Origin: Chara braunii
Lineage: Eukaryota > Streptophyta > Charophyceae > Charales > Characeae
Assembly: GCA_003427395.1 (NCBI GenBank)
Contig: BFEA01000082.1
Coordinates: 1,409,595 to 1,437,616 of the forward strand
Length of the DNA stretch: 28,022 nucleotides
Direction of reading: 5' to 3'
Position 1 is the first letter of the stretch. The number at the start of each line of letters is the position of its first letter. This document shows, in pieces, positions 19,241 to 28,022 of the stretch. The notes below the pieces were generated by a model. That model did no database searches, was not told the origin of the DNA, and worked only from the letters and a program-made list of their open reading frames with translations. The translations under genes and the position numbers were made by a program.

Positions 19241-22200
19241 GGGTTTTAACGAAACTTATTGAAAATTTTGAGAGTACAGTATTTAGATCTTCCTAAGGAC
19301 TAAGATTCCACTTGAAGTAAAATAACTTCAATAAAGAAAAGCAATATTTTTAGAACCACGTAAAGTGGCGAGAAAAAAAACATGTTTTTTTCTAAAAAAT
19401 CACTGACAAGCGAAGCACCGTTTATTAAGGAATAAAAATATACAGTTTTTTTACTGTCTCACAAGATTATGTGTATAGTCCTATAAGTTATGTAGCATGG
19501 CGAACGTGTTCGAGGGTTTCGTAAGCAGACTAACATGTTATTTTGTTTGTGACTACGTTCCCCTAAACATGTTCTCTCTTTTATGAGCAACCTTTTTTTT
19601 TTTTTTTACATTTTTTTTTTCTTCGGATTTTTATTTTTAACTTGGATTTAACTAATAATTTGAAGATTTATCCGAAGTCAAAGTTGTTTGTGTTATTATT
19701 TTACATATCATATATTTTTTTAGAACGTTTTCACTGTCAGCTTTTAAATTGCTTTATAGGAACTTATACTTTGAGAACGACGTATAGTCCTATACATTAG
19801 TATTCCCTAGAACTATATTTTTTTTTCAGGTTTCATATTGCCTAGCGATTTTTTTTTTGGAGCTATGTGATTTGCTTGTCTGTTAGAAATCACTTTTAGT
19901 CCTATAACAGGATCATTGTTAGAAAGAGTTTTCCGACACATTTTTTAAATCGCCTCACTTTTAGCTCGTTTTTTTGCCTCGTCTTTCAAGAAAGGATTAC
20001 AGACGTTGTTCTTTTTTTGTTAAATACAACTGTTTCACTTCGACGATTTCACTTTGTACAAAATGTTGGGTTTTATTGGTTTTGTTAGGTTTTCATGAAT
20101 CCTATGTTATTTTTGAACCCCTGCTTGTTTTGGTCAGAATCAGCAAGGTCTTAGTTAGAGTGGTAATATACTACAAAGGGTAAAGCAACTACTGTACTCG
20201 GAACAAGCAACTAAACGACATACGGAGACAATGCAACCTACACATGATATTGGTGATGATTTCCTTACTCTAAGTTAGAGAACCAGTATTACGTATCTAA
20301 CTCGAAAAAGAATTTGCCATCAAAGGAATCAACCATCAACTTGCTTGTAGGGCTTCAACCACTATACCAATGAAGGAATCAGTCATAGAATAGGTTAGTG
20401 TTTGTACAAAAAATCTTATATAATGATGAAAGCAATTATAGTGCAATATCGACAGAATAATCGTTAGTCTATAGTGTTTAGGTCATCGGAGCTTACCACA
20501 TATTTGGTCAATATGAATAATTAGACGAATATCGATCACTTAAAATTGCACTTCTTGTTTGACATACTCAAAGGTGTAGCTTAAAAAATAAGTGGAGGAA
20601 CATAATTCATATTGAAGAGATACATTCAATAAATAGTCTTGACCGCCATATAATAGGAACGAGGGCATGGGCCTACATGATTGTTATTACGTCAACACAC
20701 AATGATCTACGACTCGTCGATTCAGAAAAGTGGTTTGGATACCGTCGAAATAAAGAGATGAGATAATGCGATCACTTGTAGCAGGTAAAGTTCAAGGGAG
20801 ATGGGGTTTTGCATTGGTCAAAGTCATACTTATGGTAATAGTAATTGTCTTTGAATAAAATAAAACTTTATTGCAATAATCTTATTCTCAAATTAGGAAT
20901 GATGACAGAATGATGAAAAAGTTTATAACCCACCTCATCATCATGAACCATTTCAATTTTTTGCATCTTAGAGTTTCTACCTCCTTGTGCGTAAAACAAA
21001 AGATTGTTGTCATTATTCTTATTATCTAATCAATTTTATTTTAATGTGGCAAAGCTCCAATTAATCAGTCTCCTTTCTTACCTGAATCACAAACCGGTTG
21101 TATTGGACTAAAATTATGGATGTGGTAAATACATTTACGAACTTTATGCATATTTTATAAAATTATAATTTCAATAGGCAATCATTCAAGATATATAATT
21201 ATTAAAAATAATATAAAATAAAATTTTATCTTTGTGGTAAATGGTGTAGTAGTGGTGTCAAATTTGTGTATTCGAAATGTTAAAAAATTCCCTGTGAATC
21301 TCAGTATTGAGTCACATGATAAAAATATTTGTGTCCTTCGTAGTTGATAAATTGCCCTTTGTTGACTAAATTTCTAGTCTAAAAAGTTTCAAACCTTGAT
21401 TTTTTTTTTACTAACTTAATTTATTCAAAGACTCGAATGATTTCTGCATAATATATTTCTCAAATCTTATTTGTTATTCATCTATTCTTAAAATGGGACT
21501 TTTTCCATCAGGTAAAGGAGTGTGTCTTTGAAATTGGTAACCTTTTATGCTTCTCCAAGTTCTTATCGGTTATAAATCATTGTTAGTAAGATGATTCCTA
21601 GCGACCATTTTATCCGATGAGCCGTGAGATAAATTTTTTTGAAGATAACGCAATATTTATCTTTCAACCATTTCAGTGGGTTCAACGAGGGAGGGATCAT
21701 GGTGCTTACCTTTACAATCTACTACAGTGTCTGTGTTTTTCATGAAATGTTATTGAAAACGATGATTTCTTCATGCATTGAAAAGAAAGAGTCTAATACT
21801 ATGCAATTGAGGATCTTAATTTTCAAATCTCCCCTGAAATTTTAATTGAGATATCAAATATCAAGGAATTCAACTAATTGCGTTATTAGATTTACAATTG
21901 TTTCTGCAAAAAAAAAAAAAAACGTCTTGGTTCGAGTGTTTTGATCAATTTTTTTCCTGTTGACCAAATAATATAAAAATGGTACTAAAAGTCTAAAACC
22001 ACATTCCTAATAGTCAACCCCTAGCCAAACATATAAAAATATTTATATTTTAATACAATCACCTTACTTAGGGTTGATTTGACAATGTATTCATCATCAT
22101 AGAATGTGTGATTTATAATTTATATGGTAATCCTCAAAACTTCAATAGGAGTTTCAGAAAGCAACCACTTCATGTTAGTAGATCCAAGTGGTTTGGCTTC

Positions 22201-22500
22201 ATGATAATTAATCTACCACTTAAATTTTTCACCTGGAATTAACTATTGTGTATGATAAAACGTAAAAACAACAGATTGCCCTTCAACGTAGAACTAAGTG
22301 TTTAGTGACCACTGAACTTGAACGGTTATTCACAACCCCCTTAATACATCGTTTACAACCGGTTTTTAAGATCAGTCGTTGCCATTTTAGGAGTCCCACT
22401 TTCGAGAACACAGGTGGGGGAAGAGGGGGTGGAAGAGTCTTTCAGCCCCCTATTGAAAACAGAGAGGGGGGGGCGAGAGACGAGGTCAACCCTTTCTTTA
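19241..22500. other. AT-rich spacer, no supported gene
   Basis: Apart from the MITE-like copy at 19487-19782, nothing is recognised. Open frames are short (69 codons or fewer), Phe/Leu-rich and what AT-rich DNA gives by chance. TAGTCCTATA occurs near 19477, 19786 and 19897. Homopolymer T and A runs are frequent, and no tRNA or other RNA gene is evident. Confidence 0.5.
19487..19782. mobile_element. Diverged second copy of the MITE family
   Basis: About 296 bp resembling the insert at 2157-2531. Its left end, TTATGTAGCATGGCGAACGT, parallels that element's start. The middle shares a T run and then a segment close to GTTGTTTGTGTTATTATTTT and ACATATCATAT. The GC-rich right part with the 27-bp units is absent. 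It is bracketed by TATAGTCCTATA on both sides (19474-19485 and 19783-19794), which could include an 8-bp target duplication. However, a similar phrase occurs again at 19897, which weakens that. Confidence 0.5.
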
Positions 22501-22508
22501 AAAAAGAA

Positions 22509-22690
22509 GTAAAAAAATCAATCAATCAGTCAATATCAGTCAATCAATCAGTCCACAGACAATTCATTCATTCATCCATCATCGATTAATCAATCAATCA
22601 ATCAATCAATCAATCGTCAATTGATCAATCGACGAATCAATCGATTAATCAATCGATAAATCAATCAATTAATCAATCAATCAATGTTTG
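22509..22690. repeat. (ATCA)n tetranucleotide region
   Basis: Irregular tetranucleotide repeats, mostly AATC/ATCA with CGAT-containing variants, are purest at 22586-22616. A purine run GAGAGAGAGGGAGAGAGAGAG follows at about 22707-22728. No coding content. Confidence 0.9.
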
Positions 22691-23082
22691 TACGCATATC
22701 CATTTGAGAGAGAGGGAGAGAGAGAGATTGACAATGATATTGTTATCATGAATAATATTTTCAATGTATCTGGATGGATGCACAATTCATAAATACATTT
22801 TGAATGTGGTCCTAATAATGGGTCACATTCATTACGAATGTTGTGTACTCCATAAATCATGCAAATTTGTATTTTTGTCTGGGTTACCAGGCCCTCACGG
22901 GCCTGGGCGGGTCGGATCTAGTCGCCCGGGTGACCCGAGCAAGTCCAACAACCGGTCAATTTTTTTATTTTTATTTTTTTCCCGCGGGGATGATTTGTGC
23001 TCCCCGAGACCTCTCCAAATCCGTGGTCTTTTAAATTTTTGGAATAGTTGTATTTTGGGCATGGAGGGGTGGGGAAGCAGGG

Positions 23083-23475
23083 CAGGGTTGCTGGGACTGG
23101 TTACTCCGACCGGTTGCAACAAGTGCTTGCTGCAAGTGGTTGCTCGAACTGGTTGCATCAAACGATTGCTGAAACCGATTGCAGTAACCGGTTAAAGCAA
23201 CCGGTCCATGCAACTGGTTGCAGCACCTGTTTGCTGAAACCGGTTGCCGCATCCGGTTGCATGAACCGGTTGCTGCATCCGGTTGCATGCACCGGTTGCA
23301 GCGATCGGTTGCAGTCAAGGCAACCGGTTTCAGCAACCCGTTGCATGAAACAGTAAAGGCAACCGGTTGCAGCAACCGGTAGCATGACACAGTCAAGGCA
23401 ACCGGTTCCAGCAACCGGTCGCACGAAACAGTCAAGGCAACCGGTTCCAGCAACCGGTTGCACGAAACAGTCAGG
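23083..23475. repeat. Left subterminal array of ACCGGT palindromes
   Basis: ACCGGT occurs 13 times in under 400 bp, most within GCAACCGGTTGC, itself a 12-bp palindrome, or near variants. The last part is a clean tandem of four 39-bp units (23320-23358, 23359-23397, 23398-23436, 23437-23475), each with two ACCGGT sites and a GAAACAGT[CA]AAG tail. hAT transposases such as Ac bind repeated subterminal hexamers (AAACGG in Ac), so these are likely binding sites. That role is inference. Confidence 0.85.
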
Positions 23476-23487
23476 GCAATCAACAAA

Positions 23488-23765
23488 TTCATGCACACAC
23501 CACTGACACACACCACTGACACACACAGCAGAAACACACCACTGACACACACCACTCACACACACAGCAGTAACACACCACTGACACATTCCACTGACAC
23601 ACACAACAGAAACACACCACTGATACACACCACTGACACACACAACAGAAACACACCACTGACACACACGAACTTCAACCGGTTCCAACCAACAGCTTCA
23701 TGCACACACCACTGACACACAGCAGAAACACACATTAGTCTCACACACCACAGATCAGCACAGAT
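23488..23765. repeat. CACACCACTGACACAC minisatellite
   Basis: A pyrimidine/purine-alternating repeat with units such as ACACACCACTGACACAC and CAGCAGAAACACACCACTG, of about 30-36 bp. One ACCGGT site remains inside (near 23682). It lies between the palindrome array and the 3' end of the transposase gene. The minus strand has no stops through it, so long VCVSGVCQWC-like frames appear there; these are repeat artefacts. Confidence 0.9.
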
Positions 23766-23833
23766 CAGCACAGAAAGTAGAGTGACAGAGTCACAGACAC
23801 TGTGTTTTTTTTTTCCAGAAGTTCTGAAACACA

Positions 23834-23837
<4 letters not shown>

Positions 23838-23882
<45 letters not shown>
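23838..23882. repeat. (TC)n microsatellite
   Basis: A pure CT/TC run of about 45 bases downstream of the transposase gene. A GAA-rich run follows at 23994-24025. Confidence 0.95.
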
Positions 23883-23885
<3 letters not shown>

Positions 23886-24051
23886 AATCTCTATATATGT
23901 GAGGATCCATCGTTTGTGAACTTTAAGAAAGAATTACCGCAGTGTAGTCACCGTAGAGTCTGTACGAAAGATGAAAAAGAAGAAGAGTACGAAAGAAGAA
24001 GACGAAGAAGAAGAAGAAGAAGAAGATGCTGATGAGACATGTGCATGAGGG

Positions 24052-27000
24052 TCACGGCCAGTCGCAATCCGACTCCCGTTGCCCGTCGCTGCTGTCCTCT
24101 GCCCCGGTGGGGTCATCCTCGACCACCACCTGCTTCCGTTGTTTGCGTTTCGGCCTACCGGCCGCTGTTGCCATGGGGGGCAGAACAAGTACTGCCGCAA
24201 CAAACTTCCCCTCTCCCTTCCTTGGGCGCCCACGCCTGCGCTTCGCAACGACAGGTTCCACGGGAACGTTTCTCTTTCTCCCAGCCCTGCTGATGTCCAC
24301 GTTGTCATGGACCATGGCCTCGTCCAAGCGAGGCATCGGTGGGGCCAGTAAAAGTTGGAGCCAGCAACAGTTTCTGGTGCAATGTCTGTCGTAGTGGTCA
24401 CTGTTGCGGCTGCTGCTGTTGTTCTTGGCTGCTACTGCTGCTGCTCCACGTCCTGTTGTTGTTGATCCCTTGGCTGTTGTTGCTGCTGCTCGACGTGGTG
24501 CTGCTGTTGATCTGTTTGCTGCTGCTGCTGACCCGTGTGCTGCTCCTGGCCCGGCTGTTGGCTCGGTTGTTGGTGCTGCTCTTCGTTCTGCAGTTATTGC
24601 TGCTCTTCGTTGTGCTGTTATTGTTGCTGCTTCACATTCTGCTGCTCCCGCTCCATGTCCTGCTGCAAGTGCAACTGCTGCTCCACTTGCTGCCGCCCTG
24701 GCTCCGCCTCATGCTGCTTCTGCTGCTTCTACTGCGGGCGCTGCTCCTGCTGCTGCCGCACCACCCGCTGCGGATTCTGCTCCACCAGCTGCTGCACCGG
24801 CTCCTGTGGTCGTTGCTCGGCCTGTTGCTGCACATGCCCCTCCACGGTTCTGAGGTGTGCGGGGACTGCTAGTCGACGTGAGTTTTCCTCTGCCATACGC
24901 TGTTGCACCATTACACGATCCCTGTCCGCCAGAGATTGTGCTTCCGCTCTGACCCTGCGATCACGTGCCTCACTGTCCTCAACGATGAGGTCATCGTCAT
25001 TGTCCAAGTGACTCGTTGCTTCGGGCACGTCCCACAAGTCGGTCCGTCCTCCGTCCGTGTCAGAGTCCGTGCAGCCCGTGCATGGACGAATTTCGAAATC
25101 CGAGTCGGTGTCATCATCATCATCATCATCATCCCACTCGTCCTCCTCGTCTTCAACCACAGCGGCCTTCCCTTTCCCCTTTCCACCTCGTGCTCGATGC
25201 ACCCTGTTGTCCGCCTTGTCACACCATAACGAGTCCTCGTTGTCACTGCTCCCAGAATCATCGCTCAACAAGCCAGCAGGAAGCCTCCCTTTCGGAATTT
25301 TTTTCAGGCGTGCAACCCTCGCCGCCTCCTCCTCCTTGTCCACTTCACGACGATCCTTGGCTACATCGTTCGCCACCGGAGGTGCCTCAGGCTCGTCGAA
25401 GAAGGTTGCCCACAGATCAATGAGCCCGTCAGTCGTGCTCCTAGGAACCCGCAACAACTGCATGTTCCAGTGAATGTAGACCAACTTGGCTACACTTTCA
25501 CTGGACAAGTTGTTCCGCCGTTTGGAGTGGACCAAGTCCAAAGACGACCAATTCCTTTCGCATGGCGTTGCCGTGCTCCACATTGCCATCACCCGCATTG
25601 CGATTTTCTGCAATTCGATGTGCTTTGACCCGTATAAGCCCCACCATTGAGATGCTGTCTTCCTCTCCAAATATGCGTCGGCAATAGCGAACCGATTGCA
25701 CAAGTCCTCATCCTTTATCTTCTCCTTTAGTGGTTGGCAATGAAATGTCCACAGGCTGTTCCACACTTCCTCGTGAGAGTCCAAATCGCCCCAAGAGTTC
25801 CCGCCCAACTGTGTCAAGAAGAACTTCAATGCGTTGTGGACGAGTGGGGAGTCCTTGTTCAGCAACCATCTGGGGTCCCTCCGCGCAGGTGACAACAAGA
25901 AGTTTGCTGCATGGGCTGGCTAACGCATCATCTTGCAACGATCGACGACCAGCTTCATTATCTCGTGGTGTTGCTCGCTGGTCACACCTGACATGGTCCG
26001 CATCCGCTTGCTGAGGAGGTCGTCGAAGCCCCACAGCTGTGAAGGTGCCACCCCATCACTGTCCATCATTCGCAGCAGGTCGTATATGGGTTTCATGATG
26101 GAGAGAATGGTGTCCACCTTTTGCCACCAGATGTCACATCTCACATGAGCGAAGATATCCTCTGCATCCTCCCTGTCTTTCCGGCTGCTCCAGTAGATGT
26201 CCAACCAGCCGTTGTCCATCATGCGCTTCAGCACATGTCTCCTGTCCCATATACGGATCAACATCTGGTAAACAAACACAAATCTGACCTCCGTTGGCAT
26301 GACAAGCACCTTCCTGTCTCCCATGGAACAGCGACTCAGCAACCCCATCGTGCTTTGGTGATTCTTGATGAACTTCACCAAATTCCTTCCCTTCTTCCAC
26401 ACCGTCTTGATCCATGCGATGTTGGATATGTCTTTCAGTAGCAAGCTCAGGGTGTGGGCAGCACACGGGATCCAAGGAATCTTCGCAATGGCTTTGTCAG
26501 TCCTCATCGATAGGAGTTTCGCCGCTCACTTGTTCGTTGATGCATTGTCAGTGCAGATTGCATTGACCCTAGGAACACCGATCTCCCTTATCACCTCTTC
26601 CCATAACTTTGCCAACGCTCTCACGTTTTTCTTCCCATCAGAGACATCCACAACCTTGATGAGCACAGCCCCGCTCTCTCCAGCCGCTACAAAGTTCAAC
26701 ACAACCCTCGATTTCTTGTCTTGGGTCCAATCAGTGATGAGAGTGCAACCTCTGATGTCCCACTTGTCCATAAGCAGCCGCACCTCTGCCCGAACATTGT
26801 CATACACAATATTCAAAGCCACTGTCCGGATGGTTTCAAAGGCAGGCAAGTCCATTCGTGCATTACGGGCCGCCAACTCCATGTACACCTCACGAAGCTC
26901 CTTCGTCTTGTCCAACCGGATGAAGTTGAATGGCACACCCGCCCTGTACAATGCCTCCGCCCATGCAAGATCAAGTCTTTTTTGGGCGGTTTTCTCTGTC

Positions 27001-27629
27001 CACTTCCTGATGGAAGTTTGTGTTGTCTTCCCCGATTTCGACACCTTTGTGGATGCCTGACCTTACGGACCAGGGGCCGTCTCATCTCCCACCACCACAT
27101 CTGGTTCGGAAGGCTCAACCTCTTGGGTGGTGTCAATGTTTACAACAGACTCCCTCCCTGGTGCAAGAGGTGGGACAATATGCTCCTCCAGCTCCGTTGC
27201 TGCCTGACGCAATGGGTCCGCTTCCAAGCCGCAATCCTCGCCGATGCCATTGTCCATTCTGTACTTATGCAGCATTGTCTGAGCTGTTGCACCCCCTTCT
27301 TTAACGTTAGCTCCATCCAACGCCAACAGATGGAGAATCTCCCCCGTGCGGTAAGGACATGCTGCTCTCTTCTTCAGGAAATGTTGCACTGCACGTGACT
27401 TCGATGTTATGAACAACTGGTTGCACAGCCTACACCTCACCCTGTACTGCCCATACTCTTTTGGGTCCGCCTCCTGCCCTTGCTCAATCCACGTGTACAC
27501 GGTCTTCTCGTTCTGCAAACTTTTCTGTCTTTCCTCCGGCTGGGCCACGAACACGAGGTGCTTGGACTGGGACTTGCCTTTGGCCGCGGTGGTGGCCTTA
27601 CTTGAGCTGGCCTTGCTTGAACAGGCCAT
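24052..27629 (-). pseudogene. hAT transposase (BED, DUF659, hATC), interrupted
   Basis: Cuts and pastes the element in the nucleus. The ATG at 27629 has a good context (purine at -3, G at +4), and upstream sequence is only repeat. Numbering from it: BED-like zinc finger C66, C69, H83, C91; DUF659 core about 230-367, with D300 in TLITDW and D361 in CTDNAS as the first two catalytic acids; PWIPCAAHTL at 385-394, the hAT CxxH site; hATC dimerisation region about 660-727 with PCERNWSSLDLVHSKRR (E691). After it come an Asp run, a Gln-rich stretch, and, one frame over, an AT-hook KRRRGRPRKG with a second GRPKRK (24165-24240). One frame is kept from residue 1 to about 966 but for stops at codons 189 (TAA), 368 (TGA) and 570 (TAG). 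The Gln-rich tail has further stops and a frame change near 24345. No intron signals were needed. Confidence 0.88.
24400..24850 (-). repeat. Gln-codon-rich tract in transposase tail
   Basis: On the minus strand, CAG and CAA dominate for about 450 bp, encoding Gln-rich protein. Stops at 24729-24731 and farther down (KQQQ*Q, EEQQ*L) sit exactly where Gln codons are expected. The complementary CTG/TTG creates long but meaningless Leu-, Ala- and Cys-rich plus-strand frames. Confidence 0.85.
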
Positions 27630-27669
27630 GACGCACGTGGATGCGGGACTGTCGAAGACGTTGAAGCTG

Positions 27670-27933
27670 ATGAGTGACCGGTTGCTGCAAGGACGGACAC
27701 GACGGGAAAGACAACAGTTAGAGACACTGCATCTACGGTTGTAGTCCCACAAGCAGGTCACAGCAACCATTTGCTGTAAGTGCTTACATCGCCCGTTTGC
27801 TAAGACCAGTTGCAACAGACGGTTGCTGTAAGCAGTTACAGCAACCGTTGCTGCAACGGTTGTAAACGGACACAGCAACCGGTTGCTGTAACCGCTGGTA
27901 GCAAGAGGTTGCTTTAACCAGTTACAACAAACG
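27670..27933. repeat. Right subterminal ACCGGT-type repeats
   Basis: The region upstream of the transposase start repeats variants of GCAACCGGTTGCTGTAA. Exact ACCGGT occurs near 27678 and 27888, and one-base variants (CAACCGTTGC, GACGGTTGC, AACCAGTTAC) occur in between. It mirrors the left array at lower density. It also occupies the expected promoter and 5' untranslated region of the transposase, so binding here could regulate the gene. Confidence 0.8.
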
Positions 27934-28022
27934 TATTGACCCTGTCCCGCCCATCCCGACCCTGTCCCGCCCATCCCGACCCTCGTTTGCAGGGTCAATA
28001 GGTTTGCTGTAACCGGTTACAG
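27912..28022. repeat. 33-bp inverted repeat around GC-rich 20-bp tandem
   Basis: 27912-27944 and 27990-28022 are inverted copies matching at about 29 of 33 bases, including an exact 11-bp core TATTGACCCTG/CAGGGTCAATA (27934-27944 and 27990-28000). Between them a 20-bp unit, GACCCTGTCCCGCCCATCCC, overlaps the left arm and is repeated exactly (27938-27957 and 27958-27977), then GACCCTCGTTTG. The right arm runs off the window and contains AACCGGTT (28012-28019), as subterminal hAT sequence does. Confidence 0.9.

Larger units (their letters stand above)
23083..27944 (-). mobile_element. hAT DNA transposon, candidate limits
   Basis: An element of about 4.9 kb centred on a minus-strand hAT transposase. 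Both proposed ends read CAGGGT inward (23083-23088 plus, 27944-27939 minus), and CTGGTTA follows within 30 bp at each. CA(G)GG-type ends are usual in hAT elements. Both subterminal regions carry ACCGGT-centred repeats. The 8 bases outside the ends do not match (GAAGCAGG left, TCCCGCCC right), so a target duplication is not seen and the limits are provisional. An alternative left end lies among GC-rich palindromic sequence at 22887-22945, which resembles the GC-rich repeats at 27945-27985. The transposase is interrupted, so this copy is not autonomous as it stands. Confidence 0.55.

Noticed and set aside
22509-22690. (ATCA)n region as a structured or regulatory element
   Set aside because: It is a simple irregular tetranucleotide repeat with no positional relation to a gene.
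23031-23688. Long minus-strand frames reading as repeats such as NRLLEPVALTVSC and VCVSGVCQWC
   Set aside because: The 39-bp ACCGGT unit is a multiple of three and both it and the CA-rich minisatellite lack stops, so open frames are automatic. The peptide only mirrors the DNA repeat.
24339-25011. Plus-strand Leu-rich, Ala-rich and Cys-rich frames over the transposase tail
   Set aside because: They are the complements of the CAG/CAA tract in three frames, lying antisense to a recognisable gene.

Overview
The window looks like transposon-rich nuclear DNA from a green plant lineage. The evidence is a Ty3/gypsy chromovirus, a plant-type LINE with an RVT zinc-binding tail and a DUF659/hATC hAT transposase, set in long AT-rich spacers with many simple repeats. 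The style of the gypsy and hAT proteins recalls charophyte algae such as Chara, but that is a recollection I could not test. I see no intact host gene, tRNA, rRNA, CRISPR array or bacterial-type operon. Every protein-coding stretch I recognise is a broken mobile element.

Layout. 1-1700: unrecognised spacer. 1728-3481: an array of about 20 short hairpins spaced roughly 60 bp apart. Nearly all share a 7-base loop, ATAAGTT, while their stems differ from unit to unit yet stay complementary. A 375-bp MITE (2157-2531) with an 8-bp target duplication sits inside the array; a diverged relative lies at 19487-19782. 3490-5300: AT-rich spacer. 5389-5764: a ~100-bp unit in three direct copies and one inverted copy, forming a foldback. 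6321-15471: a complete but dead minus-strand Ty3/gypsy element with ~1.03-kb LTRs, primer binding site, polypurine tract, gag, protease, RT, RNase H, integrase and a chromodomain, plus a 0.5-kb tandem duplication inside pol. 16130-18020: the 3' part of a plus-strand LINE ending in 66 uninterrupted A. 18021-22500: AT-rich spacer with unassigned acidic coding-like stretches. 22509-22690: (ATCA)n. About 23083-27944: a hAT element whose minus-strand transposase is one long frame broken by three stops, with a Gln-rich and AT-hook tail. Palindromic ACCGGT repeats, a plausible transposase-binding set, lie at both subterminal regions. At the right edge a 33-bp inverted repeat places two similar termini head to head.

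Most premature stops in the gypsy and hAT elements are explained by single C-to-T or G-to-A changes (Trp or Gln to stop), as expected from deamination of methylated cytosine in silenced repeats. The least explained feature is the hairpin array: stems change in concert, and the non-Watson-Crick pairs I found are all G.T on the plus strand, as expected if a plus-strand RNA folds. All family names rest on motifs read by eye; no search was run.
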